From: G965267185 sp965267185
GTDB taxonomy: Bacteria > Pseudomonadota > Alphaproteobacteria > UBA6615
Length of the DNA stretch: 64,000 nt
Assembly (NCBI GenBank): GCA_965267185.1
Contig: OZ253937.1
Coordinates: forward strand, 930,001-994,000
Direction of reading: 5' to 3'
Shown piece after piece: positions 50,802 through 59,478 of this stretch. Made by a program: the position numbers and the translations under genes. The first letter of the stretch is position 1. Each line of letters begins with the position of its first letter. The notes beneath the pieces were generated by a model, which had not been told where the DNA came from, made no database searches, and saw only the letters and a list, made by a program, of their open reading frames with translations.

Positions 50802-52916
50802 TCAGCCGGCGCGCGCCAGCCGAACCGCGGCGTCCCGTTCAAACAAGTAAAGCAAAATACGCAAGGCTTCGCCGCGGCTGCTCTCGAGCGTGGAATCGCG
50901 GTCGATGATCAACCGCGCGTCGTCGCGCGCGACCGCCAACAATTCGCCATGACTCTCCAAATCCGCCAAGCGAAAGTCGGGTAGGCCGGATTGGCGGGTG
51001 CCGAGCATATCGCCGGCACCGCGCAAACGCAGATCTTCCTCCGCGATGCGAAACCCGTCATCGGTTTCGCGCAGTATGGTAAGCCGCGATCGCGCGGTTT
51101 GGCCGATTTCGTCGTTATAGACCAGCAAGCACGTGGATGGCTTGACGCCGCGGCCAATGCGGCCACGCAGCTGATGGAGCTGCGCAAGCCCAAAGCGCTC
51201 GGCGTGTTCGATGACCATAACGGTAGCGTCGGGCACGTCGACCCCGACTTCGATAACCGTGGTCGCCACCAAAAGATCGACCGGCGGCCCGTCTTCGACG
51301 GTCCCGCTGAAGCGGGCCATCACAGCGTCTTTCTCGCGTGCACCGAGACGGCCATGCACCAATCCGACCCGGTCGCCGAAGATCTTCGCCAAAGCCGCGT
51401 GCCGGGCGGTCGCAGCGGCAAGATCGATGCTTTCCGATTCCTCGACAAGCGGGCAGACCCAATAGACCTTGGCCCCCTCGGCCAGCTTGCGGCCGACCGC
51501 GGCAACCACCTCGTCGAGGCGCGCCATCGGAATCGTTCGCGTGTCGATGGGCAGGCGCCCCGCCGGCTTCTCCGTCAACCGCGATTCATCGAGATCGCCA
51601 TAGAAGGCCAGCATGAGCGTGCGCGGGATGGGGGTTGCCGTCATCAGCAGCACATCTGTTGCCGCGCCTTTCTCGGCGAGCAACAACCGTTGATGAACAC
51701 CGAACCGGTGCTGCTCATCCACCACCGCGAGCGCCAAATCGCGAAAGGCGATGTCTTGCTGGAAGAGGGCGTGCGTGCCGACAGCGATGGAGATTTCGCC
51801 GGCAGCAAGCCGGTCGAGGATTTGCTGCCGTGCCTTTCCCTTGTCGCGCCCGGTCAACATCACCGCCGACACGCCAATCGCCTCGGCGAGCGGCGCAATC
51901 GTGGCGAAATGCTGCTGGGCCAGAATTTCAGTCGGCGCCATCAAAGCGGCTTGCCGGCCCGCTTCGATGGCGTTGAGCATCGCCAACAGGGCAACGACGG
52001 TTTTGCCGCTACCCACATCGCCTTGCAGCAGGCGCAGCATACGAATGTCCGACGCCATATCGCGGGCGATGTCGTCGACGGCTTGGCGTTGGCTCGACGT
52101 CAATTCGAAGGGGAGGGCGGCAATCGCCTTCGCCCGCAGGCCTCCATCGCCCACCGTTGGCTGGCCGGGCCGTTTGCGCGTCTTTGCCCGCACAAGGCCA
52201 ATGGCGAGCTGGCTCGCCAACAATTCGTCATAGGCCAGCCGCTGCCGCGCCGCGTGAGATGGGTCCAAATCCGCCCCATCGGTGGGCGCATGAACCTGGG
52301 CGATCGCTTCGTGCCATTGCGGCCAATCGCGCTGCTTTGCCAACGCCGGATCGAGCCATTCCGGCAGGCTGGGGGTTCGCTCTACGGCCGCGACGATCGC
52401 GCGCCGCAGCACGTTCTGCGACAACCCTTCGGTGAGCGGATAAGTCGGATGCACTTGCATCACCGACTCCCGTTCCGAAACCGGTGCGATGATGTCGGGA
52501 TGGGTCATTTGCAAGGCGCCGTCGAACAGCTCGACCGTACCGCTGATGACCCGCTGTTCCCCGGGCGGAAGAGTTTTTTCGAGATAGTCCGGCCGGGCGT
52601 GGAAAAACACCAAGCCGATGTCGCCGCTCTCGTCATGACAGCGGATCTTGTAAGGGATGCGCCGGTTAGCGACCGGGGGCGGGCGGTGCTCATCGACATA
52701 AACGGTCAGGGTGGCGATACGGCCGGGTTCGGCGTCACCCACCGACGGCGCATAGCGGCGGTCGAGCAATCCGGTCGGCAAGTGCCACAGCAAATCGATG
52801 ATATGCGGACCTGTAAGCCGATCGATTAAAGCGCCGATACGTGGCCCCACGCCCTTGATCGACGTGACCGGCGTGAAGGCGGGAAACAGGATTTCAGGAC
52901 GCGAGCGGGCAGACAA
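50802..52916 (-). CDS. recG: ATP-dependent DNA helicase RecG
   Basis: A 704-residue superfamily 2 helicase that unwinds and reverses stalled replication forks and Holliday junctions. The N-terminal wedge/OB domain (TLTVYVDEHRPPP region) is followed by motif I LQGDVGSGKTVVA, motif II DEQHRFG, motif III TATPIPRTL and motif VI QLRGRIGRG. The start is TTG at 52916; no in-frame ATG exists near the conserved RPEILFP...KGVGPR N-terminus. It is divergent from sdhE with 154 bases between them. Confidence 0.96.
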   Translation of the reverse strand: MSARSRPEILFPAFTPVTSIKGVGPRIGALIDRLTGPHIIDLLWHLPTGLLDRRYAPSVGDAEPGRIATLTVYVDEHRPPPVANRRIPYKIRCHDESGDIGLVFFHARPDYLEKTLPPGEQRVISGTVELFDGALQMTHPDIIAPVSERESVMQVHPTYPLTEGLSQNVLRRAIVAAVERTPSLPEWLDPALAKQRDWPQWHEAIAQVHAPTDGADLDPSHAARQRLAYDELLASQLAIGLVRAKTRKRPGQPTVGDGGLRAKAIAALPFELTSSQRQAVDDIARDMASDIRMLRLLQGDVGSGKTVVALLAMLNAIEAGRQAALMAPTEILAQQHFATIAPLAEAIGVSAVMLTGRDKGKARQQILDRLAAGEISIAVGTHALFQQDIAFRDLALAVVDEQHRFGVHQRLLLAEKGAATDVLLMTATPIPRTLMLAFYGDLDESRLTEKPAGRLPIDTRTIPMARLDEVVAAVGRKLAEGAKVYWVCPLVEESESIDLAAATARHAALAKIFGDRVGLVHGRLGAREKDAVMARFSGTVEDGPPVDLLVATTVIEVGVDVPDATVMVIEHAERFGLAQLHQLRGRIGRGVKPSTCLLVYNDEIGQTARSRLTILRETDDGFRIAEEDLRLRGAGDMLGTRQSGLPDFRLADLESHGELLAVARDDARLIIDRDSTLESSRGEALRILLYLFERDAAVRLARAG

Positions 52917-53070
52917 TGGATATGACCCCAGTTGGGACCCGTGTGGCTGCGCATCAATGGCTGACAGCGTGGAACAAGGCGGCTATATCCTAAGGCAGTG
53001 CCACGCCGCCCGCCAGCAATCGTCACGCGATCGGGCGGTGGGGCTTATCGCTATTGGAGATCCTCGATCC

Positions 53071-53328
53071 GTGGAACCTGAAGACGTTCGGATCAAGCGC
53101 CTGCGCTACCGCAGCACCTACACCGGCACCAAAGAGACCGATGTGTTGCTGGCGCAATTTGCTGCGCGCCATTTGGCGGAATTATCGCCGGAAATGCTCG
53201 ACCAGTACGAAGCGTTGATCGAGAACAGCGATCCCGATCTCTATATGTGGATTAGCGGCCGCAAGCCGGTTCCGCCGGAATGGGATACGCCCGTGATGGC
53301 AATGCTGCAAAACTTCCGAACCGGGTAG
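53071..53328 (+). CDS. sdhE: FAD assembly factor SdhE (succinate dehydrogenase)
   Basis: An 85-residue protein of the SdhE/YgfY/SDH5 family, which promotes covalent attachment of FAD to the flavoprotein subunit of succinate dehydrogenase. The signature RxR-x12-GTKExD is present (RLRYRSTYTGTKETDVLL), then DLYMWISGRKPVP. GTG 53071 is chosen because GGAGA lies 10 bases upstream and family members begin there; the frame is open for about 270 bases further upstream without family similarity. It is separated by only 7 bases from mfd and probably co-transcribed. Confidence 0.93.
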   Translation: MEPEDVRIKRLRYRSTYTGTKETDVLLAQFAARHLAELSPEMLDQYEALIENSDPDLYMWISGRKPVPPEWDTPVMAMLQNFRTG

Positions 53329-53335
53329 CACGCCG

Positions 53336-56300
53336 TTGTTTTTCAGGAATAACCCGTTCGAAGAAGCCCGTGTCTTAACGTTCGCCGGCGTTCCCGAAGG
53401 GTGCGACGCTCTGCTGTTGGCCGAGCTTATCGAGGCCACGCGAACCAAGCCGCCGCAAACGGTGCTGTACGTCGCCAGCGACGACGCGGCGATGGCCCGG
53501 ACCGCCGACGCGGTCCGGTTTTTTGCGCCTGAGCTAGAGGTCTTGTTACTGCCGGCATGGGACTGTTTACCCTACGACCGGGTGCCGCCGCGCCACGAAC
53601 TGATGGCAACCCGCCTGGCAACACTGAGCGCACTCGCAAAACCGGATGAGAACAGCCTCCCGGCGGTCGTTGTTACTACCGCGAGTGCGGCGCTGCAGCG
53701 GGTGCCCACACCCGAAATCGTCGCAGCAAACCACTATTCCGCCAAGCCCGGCGATACCATCGACCCCGACGCGCTCATTCTGTTTCTGACCGAAAACGGG
53801 TATCTGCGCACCGACACCGTCCGCGAGCCGGGCGAATTCGCCGTGCGCGGCGGTATCATCGATATCTTCCCACCGGGCACGGAAGACCCGCTGCGGCTCG
53901 ATCTGTTCGGCGATGTGCTGGAAGGCATCCGCGGCTTCGATGCCTTGAGCCAGAGAACCGTCGCTGAGCGCGACAGGCTGGATCTGATGCCGGCCAGCGA
54001 AGTGATATTGGCGGAGGAGCACAATGAAATGTTCCGTCACCGGTACCGGGAGATGTTCGGTCCCGCCCGCCGCAACGACGCACTCTATGAGGCGGTCAGC
54101 GCCGGCGTCCGGCACCCGGGGATGGAGCATTGGCTACCGCTGTTCTACGAAAGCGTCGCGACTGTCTTCGATTATGTCGGGGGGCCGGTCGTTGTCGGGT
54201 TGCAAACCGCCGAAGCGTTAACCGCGCGGCAGGAACTGATCGCAGACTATTACAATGCCCGCCTCGCGTTCTCGCCTGAAAACAACAAAGGTCAACAGGC
54301 CGACGACGACACCATCTACAACCCGCTGCCGCCCGACGCGTTGTACCTGACGGAAGACGAATGGCAGGCGCGTCTCGACGAACGCCCCGTCGGGCGTCTC
54401 GATGTTTTTCACGCGCCGGACACCGCCGCGAACACAGTGAATATCGATGGCCGCCGCGCTCACGATTTCGCCGACGCCCGCAACCGGCCCGATGTAAATC
54501 TGTTCGAAGCGGTCGGGCAGCGGGTCGTCAACGACCGGGCGAACGGTCAGAATATCGCGGTTGCGGCCTATAGCGTGGGTTCGCGCGACCGCATGGTGCA
54601 GCTCATGCACGATAACGGCATGCCCGACGCGGTGTGCGTCGATACTTGGGCTGACGTGGGCAGAGCCGCGGCCGATCAGCTTCCGGTCTTTGTGCTCGGG
54701 CTCGATACCGGTTTTTCCGCTGCCGGGCTCACCATCTACACCGAGCAAGACATACTGGGCGACCGGCTAGTGCGGCGTGCCCGACGGACCCGGCGGGCCG
54801 AAAACTTTATCGCCGAAGTCGCCAGCCTGTCGGAAGGCGACTTGGTGGTTCATGTCGATCACGGCATCGGGCGCTTCAACGGCCTGGAAACCCTCGAAAT
54901 AGGGGGCGCACCCCACGATTGCCTGCGCCTGCTCTACGCCAACGACGACAAATTGTATCTGCCGGTCGAGAATTTGGAGCTGTTGTCGCGCTTCGGGTCG
55001 GAAGAAGCGATGGCGCAGCTCGACAAGCTGGGGGGCGTCGGCTGGCAGGCGCGCCGCGCCAAGGTTAAAGAGCGGATCAAGGAAATCGCCGGCGAGTTGC
55101 TGCGCATCGCCGCCGAACGGCAACTGCGCGACGGCGCGAAACTGCCACCCCCGCCGGGGCTCTACGAGGAATTCTGCGCGCGCTTCCCCTTCAATGAGAC
55201 CGACGATCAGGCCCGCGCTATCGACGACACGATCGCAGCATTGTCGAGCGGCCGCCCGATGGACCGGCTGGTGTGCGGCGATGTCGGCTTCGGCAAAACC
55301 GAAGTCGCCTTGCGGGCGGCGTTCGTCGCGGCGCTGAACGGCCGGCAAGTCGCCATCGTGGCGCCAACGACGTTACTCGCTCGCCAGCACTACCAAACCT
55401 TCCGGGAACGCTTCGCCGGGCTGCCGGTCGAGATCGGCCACTTGTCGCGGCTGGTAACGGGCCAGGAAGCCAGCGACGTGCGCGCCGGCATCGCCAACGG
55501 CAAGATCGATATCGTCATCGGCACTCACGCGCTGCTGAGCAAAAGCATCGAGTTTCGCGATCTCGCCTTGCTCATCGTCGACGAGGAGCAGCATTTCGGC
55601 GTCGCGCAAAAGGAACGCCTCAAAAAACTGCGCTCCAACGTTCATGTGTTGACCCTGACGGCGACGCCGATCCCACGCACACTGCAACTGGCGCTCACCG
55701 GCGTGCGCGAGCTCAGCCTCATCGCGACGCCGCCGGCCGACCGGCTCGCCGTGCGTACCTTCGTGCTGCCCTACGACCCTGTGACCATTCGCGAAGCCAT
55801 CATGCGTGAACATTTCCGCGGCGGCCAAACCTTCTATGTTTGCCCGCGTATCGCCGATATCTCGCGCTTGGAAGAACGGCTGCGCACCCTGGTGCCGGAA
55901 GTGAAATTCATCGTCGCCCACGGCCAGATGCCGGCCCAGGCGCTCGAACGGGTGATGTCGTCCTTCTACGATGGCGACTACGACGTTCTGTTGTGTACCA
56001 ACATCGTCGAATCCGGCCTCGATCTGCCGTCGGCCAACACCATCATCATTCACCGCGCCGACATGTTCGGCCTGTCGCAGCTCTACCAGCTGCGGGGCCG
56101 GGTGGGGCGCGCCAAAGTGCGGGCCTATGCCTACCTAACTCTCTCACCCGACCGGCAACTGTCGGAAGCGGCGCGCAAACGCCTCGACGTAATGCAAACC
56201 CTGGATACGCTGGGCGCAGGCTTCAGTCTGGCCAGCCACGATCTCGATATCCGTGGCGCCGGTAACCTGCTGGGCGAGGAGCAGTCGGGCCATATTCGCG

Positions 56301-56857
56301 AAGTCGGGGTCGAGCTTTACCAGCAGATGCTCGAAGAGGCGGTAGCAGCCGCGCGCGATTCCGGTAGCGGCGAGGCGGCGGCGGAATGGACGCCGGTAAT
56401 CGCGCTGGGCACACCGATCCTCATTCCCGAGAGCTATGTCGCCGATCTCGGCTTGCGCCTGAGTCTCTACCGACGCATCGCCGCGCTCGTCGAACCGGAG
56501 GAGATCGAGGCGTTCGCGGCAGAAGCGATCGACCGGTTCGGCCCGTTGCCCGATGAAGTCGAGAACCTGCTCCAAGTGGTAACGCTCAAAAAGCTATGCC
56601 GCGATGCCGGCGTCGAAAAACTCGACGCCGGCCCCAAGGGCGCGGTCATCAGTTTCCGCGACAATTCTTTCGCCGATCCCGCGGCGCTGATCGAATTCAT
56701 CACTAGCCAGGTCGGCACCGTGAAGCTGCGGCCCGATCACAAGCTGGTCTATCAGCGGGAGTGGGCGGACGATGCGCAGCGCTTGCGCGGCGTGCGCCGG
56801 CTGATGTCGCAATTGGCTGATTTGGCAACGAAGCCGACAGCGACTGCCGCGCAGTAG
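53336..56857 (+). CDS. mfd: Transcription-repair coupling factor Mfd
   Basis: A 1173-residue DNA translocase that removes stalled RNA polymerase and recruits UvrA. Visible in order: UvrB-like region (YDRVPPRHELMATRLATL, VRGGIIDIFPPG); the RNA-polymerase-interaction (CarD-like) domain (GDLVVHVDHGIGRFNGLE, near 500); motif I CGDVGFGKTEVA (near 645); motif II DEEQHFG, with Gln where most Mfd have His, as in other alphaproteobacteria; motif VI LRGRVGRAK; and the C-terminal TRCF domain. The start is TTG 53336, 7 bases after the sdhE stop; there is no nearby ATG. Confidence 0.96.
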   Translation: MFFRNNPFEEARVLTFAGVPEGCDALLLAELIEATRTKPPQTVLYVASDDAAMARTADAVRFFAPELEVLLLPAWDCLPYDRVPPRHELMATRLATLSALAKPDENSLPAVVVTTASAALQRVPTPEIVAANHYSAKPGDTIDPDALILFLTENGYLRTDTVREPGEFAVRGGIIDIFPPGTEDPLRLDLFGDVLEGIRGFDALSQRTVAERDRLDLMPASEVILAEEHNEMFRHRYREMFGPARRNDALYEAVSAGVRHPGMEHWLPLFYESVATVFDYVGGPVVVGLQTAEALTARQELIADYYNARLAFSPENNKGQQADDDTIYNPLPPDALYLTEDEWQARLDERPVGRLDVFHAPDTAANTVNIDGRRAHDFADARNRPDVNLFEAVGQRVVNDRANGQNIAVAAYSVGSRDRMVQLMHDNGMPDAVCVDTWADVGRAAADQLPVFVLGLDTGFSAAGLTIYTEQDILGDRLVRRARRTRRAENFIAEVASLSEGDLVVHVDHGIGRFNGLETLEIGGAPHDCLRLLYANDDKLYLPVENLELLSRFGSEEAMAQLDKLGGVGWQARRAKVKERIKEIAGELLRIAAERQLRDGAKLPPPPGLYEEFCARFPFNETDDQARAIDDTIAALSSGRPMDRLVCGDVGFGKTEVALRAAFVAALNGRQVAIVAPTTLLARQHYQTFRERFAGLPVEIGHLSRLVTGQEASDVRAGIANGKIDIVIGTHALLSKSIEFRDLALLIVDEEQHFGVAQKERLKKLRSNVHVLTLTATPIPRTLQLALTGVRELSLIATPPADRLAVRTFVLPYDPVTIREAIMREHFRGGQTFYVCPRIADISRLEERLRTLVPEVKFIVAHGQMPAQALERVMSSFYDGDYDVLLCTNIVESGLDLPSANTIIIHRADMFGLSQLYQLRGRVGRAKVRAYAYLTLSPDRQLSEAARKRLDVMQTLDTLGAGFSLASHDLDIRGAGNLLGEEQSGHIREVGVELYQQMLEEAVAAARDSGSGEAAAEWTPVIALGTPILIPESYVADLGLRLSLYRRIAALVEPEEIEAFAAEAIDRFGPLPDEVENLLQVVTLKKLCRDAGVEKLDAGPKGAVISFRDNSFADPAALIEFITSQVGTVKLRPDHKLVYQREWADDAQRLRGVRRLMSQLADLATKPTATAAQ

Positions 56858-56859
56858 CG

Positions 56860-57504
56860 TTATTCGGCCGCCTGGGCGCTAAAGTTCGCCAGGTCGAGGA
56901 GAGGAAAGAACGCTTCCGGTTCTTGGGCACCGGAGATCGCGTATTGGCCGTTGATGATGAAGCACGGCACCGCGTCGATGCTCATGCGCCGCGCCCGCAA
57001 ATCTTCCGCGGCCACCTCCGCCCGGTCGGTGTCACCGGCCAGATACGTTTTCACCGCGTGACCGTCGAGCCCCGTGGCAAAGGCAATCCGCGTGAGCACG
57101 CCATGATCGCCGATATTCTCGCCTGTCAAAAAATGGGCAGAGAACAGTGCCTCCACCACATCCGACTGAAGGCCATAACCACCGGCAAAACGAACGAGCC
57201 GGTGGGCGTCGAGCGTGTTGGGCGTATGCTGGATGGCGTCGAAATCGAAGGCGATCCGTTCGCTGCGCCCGGCTTCGGCGATCGCATCGTAGAACTTAGC
57301 CGCGCGCTCCATACCGCCGAACTTCGAACTGAGATAGCTCACCTGATCCACCCCCTCCGCCGGCATATCGGGATTGAGCTGGAAAGGGCGCCAATTGATC
57401 GTCGCCGTCACGTCCTCACGCACGGCCAACGTACGCTCCAGGCGGCGTTTGCCGATAAAACACCAGGGGCAGACCGGATCAGCATAGACGTCGATTTGGA
57501 CCAT
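56860..57504 (-). CDS. DsbA/FrnE-family oxidoreductase
   Basis: A 214-residue thioredoxin-fold protein of the FrnE / 2-hydroxychromene-2-carboxylate isomerase subgroup. The active-site motif is Cys12-Pro-Trp-Cys15 (DPVCPWCFIGKRRLE), and the conserved DAVPCFIINGQYAISGAQ segment has the cis-Pro. There is no signal peptide, so it works in the cytoplasm, possibly in thiol redox or glutathione-dependent chemistry. Its stop lies 2 bases from the mfd stop (convergent). Confidence 0.92.
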   Translation of the reverse strand: MVQIDVYADPVCPWCFIGKRRLERTLAVREDVTATINWRPFQLNPDMPAEGVDQVSYLSSKFGGMERAAKFYDAIAEAGRSERIAFDFDAIQHTPNTLDAHRLVRFAGGYGLQSDVVEALFSAHFLTGENIGDHGVLTRIAFATGLDGHAVKTYLAGDTDRAEVAAEDLRARRMSIDAVPCFIINGQYAISGAQEPEAFFPLLDLANFSAQAAE

Positions 57505-57609
57505 CGGCGCAGCGTGCGATTGCTGTGGCGCGAGGTCAAGCCTTTCGTCGCCGATAGGTGTTCGGTCATACTAAAGTGGGCCTATTACGAGGGGTTTGGA
57601 GGGCAATCT

Positions 57610-58344
57610 ATGGTTATCGAGCACCGGGCGTACACCATGAAACCGGGCAATCTTGCCCGGTTTTACGAGACGCAGGTCGAGCGCGGGTTCGATGGCCCGA
57701 TGGCGCCGATCATGCGCGAGTGCCTGATCGGCTATTTCGCGACCGTAAGCGGCCCCAACGAGCAGGTGGTCCACCTGTACTCCCTCGACGATCTGGAGGA
57801 TTGGCGGACGCGCTATGCCGATGTTTACGCCGTACCGGAGCTGCAACCCTATTTCGAGCAGGTACGCCCCTTAATGCTAAAGCAAGAGAACAAGTTCCTC
57901 TCACCGGCGCCGATCGACGCGATATCACCGCTTTACGGCGCGGGGCGCGATTGGCGGCCCGGCAGTCCGCCGCTGGCCGACCGGGAGCGTTTGCCGAACT
58001 TGCTGGTCGAAGAACAAACGATTTCGCTGATTCCCGGCGGTTTGCCGAAATACTGGGCAGCTTACGAGGAACACGCGCTGGCGGCGGTCTCGCCGCTGGA
58101 GACCAATCTGATCGGCTGTTTCTTCACGCTCATCGGCGGCCTGCACCAGGTATTCCATTTTTGGTATTTCGACGACATGGCCGACCGCCAGCGCCGCCAC
58201 AACGCCGTTTCCATGGACCCGCGGTGGCACGACTTCCTCGAAACGATCCGCCCGCTGGTGGTGGCGCAGGAAAGCAAGCTGATGATGCCGGCGCCGGTCG
58301 CCGACATGTCGCCGCTGTTCACCGCTGCAAGTTCACCGGACTAA
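57610..58344 (+). CDS. NIPSNAP-family protein, two domains
   Basis: A 244-residue protein made of two NIPSNAP (dimeric alpha-beta barrel) domains. Domain 1: MVIEHRAYTMKPGNLARFYETQ ... GYFATVSGPNEQVVHLYSLDDLEDW; domain 2: EEQTISLIPGGLPKYWAAYEEH ... GCFFTLIGGLHQVFHFWYFDDMADR. The function is unknown; the fold is often used in small-molecule enzymes. The reading frame is open upstream to 56923, but that stretch overlaps the FrnE gene antisense; ATG 57610 has GGAGGG upstream. Confidence 0.9.
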   Translation: MVIEHRAYTMKPGNLARFYETQVERGFDGPMAPIMRECLIGYFATVSGPNEQVVHLYSLDDLEDWRTRYADVYAVPELQPYFEQVRPLMLKQENKFLSPAPIDAISPLYGAGRDWRPGSPPLADRERLPNLLVEEQTISLIPGGLPKYWAAYEEHALAAVSPLETNLIGCFFTLIGGLHQVFHFWYFDDMADRQRRHNAVSMDPRWHDFLETIRPLVVAQESKLMMPAPVADMSPLFTAASSPD

Positions 58345-58399
58345 CGCTAAATTTCTCGGTCGCGGCGGGCGCGAGCCCAATCTGCACAGCAGAACGCAT

Positions 58400-58675
58400 T
58401 CAGGCCGCCGATGCCCGGTCCAGGTAATTCTGCACCGTGTTTGATATGGCGTTGATGGTGCCGAAGTTCTGAACGGTCAGGTCTTCCATGACGATGCCGA
58501 TCAGGAAGCGCTCTTCGAGATGTTCGATGAGCTCGATCATGTTGAACGAGTCGATAATTTCGCTGTGGAACAGATCCGTATCTGACGCGACGCCTGATAT
58601 TTCGGTTTTGACGACCTCATCGAGGATTTGCCGAACATCGCGCTCGATCGAACTAGGGATAGTTTGATTGCTCAT
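58400..58675 (-). CDS. Free-standing acyl/peptidyl carrier protein
   Basis: A 91-residue carrier protein. Ser43 in FHSEIIDSFNMIELI is the phosphopantetheine attachment site, inside the usual four-helix pattern. The frame runs further upstream, but ATG 58675 overlaps the TGA of the acyltransferase by four bases (ATGA), a sign of translational coupling. The DSF rather than DSL motif is a variant found in stand-alone carriers. Last gene of the operon; it probably holds the acid activated by the AMP ligase. Which phosphopantetheinyl transferase serves it is unknown. Confidence 0.9.
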   Translation of the reverse strand: MSNQTIPSSIERDVRQILDEVVKTEISGVASDTDLFHSEIIDSFNMIELIEHLEERFLIGIVMEDLTVQNFGTINAISNTVQNYLDRASAA

Positions 58676-59478
58676 CGGGCGATACTCCTCGTTTCCGGGT
58701 AGAGAAGGTGGGTGAATTCGGTTCGGTTCTGGACGACACAAAGCGGGTCGGCCTGCAGCATCGGCAGGAACGCGTCGCGCATGGCGACGGCACCCATCTC
58801 GGCCACCGGTAAACCGTCGATCGAGTGAATTCTCATTCCGCCGGCGCGCAACGCACTCTGAAGCACCGTGAAATCGTTTAAGGCAAGCGGCTCCAGAGTT
58901 CGGACATATAAGTTTTCGGCGAGTTCAAACTCTTGGTTTTCATGGCGAACGGTAGTGGAGAAAGATTTTTCGTAGCGGTATGGCACGCCGACACGCTGTT
59001 CTATGAGATGCAGAAAGCTGCAATGGGTCGGATGGGTTCCCAACATGAGGAAACGGGCATTGGTTTGTTCGAACCATTCATAGAGCGAACCTGCGCCCCA
59101 GGCTTGTCGTGGGCGCAGGGCGACAACTGCGTCGGTGTCGGGTCCGCGCACGGCAAAGGGGAAAAAAGCGCTCACCGTCCGGCGCACCCCAGGACGCTGG
59201 CGGAAGGCTTCACTGAGGTGGCCCGTGTAGCTCGGCACCGTCTCGAGATCGCATAGCCCGTCGGTGTGCCCCCGAACGAAGGTCGGCATGAACAAGGAAC
59301 GGTTCTCGCCGACGACCGTTTCGAGGCGGGCACAAAACCGATCCGAAAGCGCGCGGTCACGGGTGCCGAGTAGCCGTGCTAAAGGCCACATCGCGGCGTA
59401 AACGACGACCGGACGGCCATCCTCACCGTCGCCGAGCAGTGTGGCGCAAAGGTCGACGATGTCGTCAAGCGTGCGCAT
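58672..59478 (-). CDS. AAC(3)-family N-acyltransferase
   Basis: A 268-residue enzyme of the AAC(3) (Antibiotic_NAT) fold, unrelated to the GNAT type. Family segments are LFMPTFVRG, FPFAVRGPD and the active-site stretch LMLGTHPTHCSFLHLIEQ. The usual N-terminal HSSL motif is replaced by YAAMW (residues 27-31), so an antibiotic-resistance role is doubtful. Placed directly before the carrier protein gene, it could transfer the carrier-bound acyl group to an amine. It overlaps the methyltransferase by 14 bases. Confidence 0.85.
   Translation of the reverse strand: MRTLDDIVDLCATLLGDGEDGRPVVVYAAMWPLARLLGTRDRALSDRFCARLETVVGENRSLFMPTFVRGHTDGLCDLETVPSYTGHLSEAFRQRPGVRRTVSAFFPFAVRGPDTDAVVALRPRQAWGAGSLYEWFEQTNARFLMLGTHPTHCSFLHLIEQRVGVPYRYEKSFSTTVRHENQEFELAENLYVRTLEPLALNDFTVLQSALRAGGMRIHSIDGLPVAEMGAVAMRDAFLPMLQADPLCVVQNRTEFTHLLYPETRSIAR

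Noticed and set aside
50991..52829. Plus-strand frame of 612 codons opposite recG
   Set aside because: It is a GC-rich antisense shadow; its sequence has no recognisable domain, while recG is certain.
56923..57609. Upstream extension of the NIPSNAP gene
   Set aside because: This part is antisense to the FrnE gene; a strong GGAGGG site marks ATG 57610 as the start.
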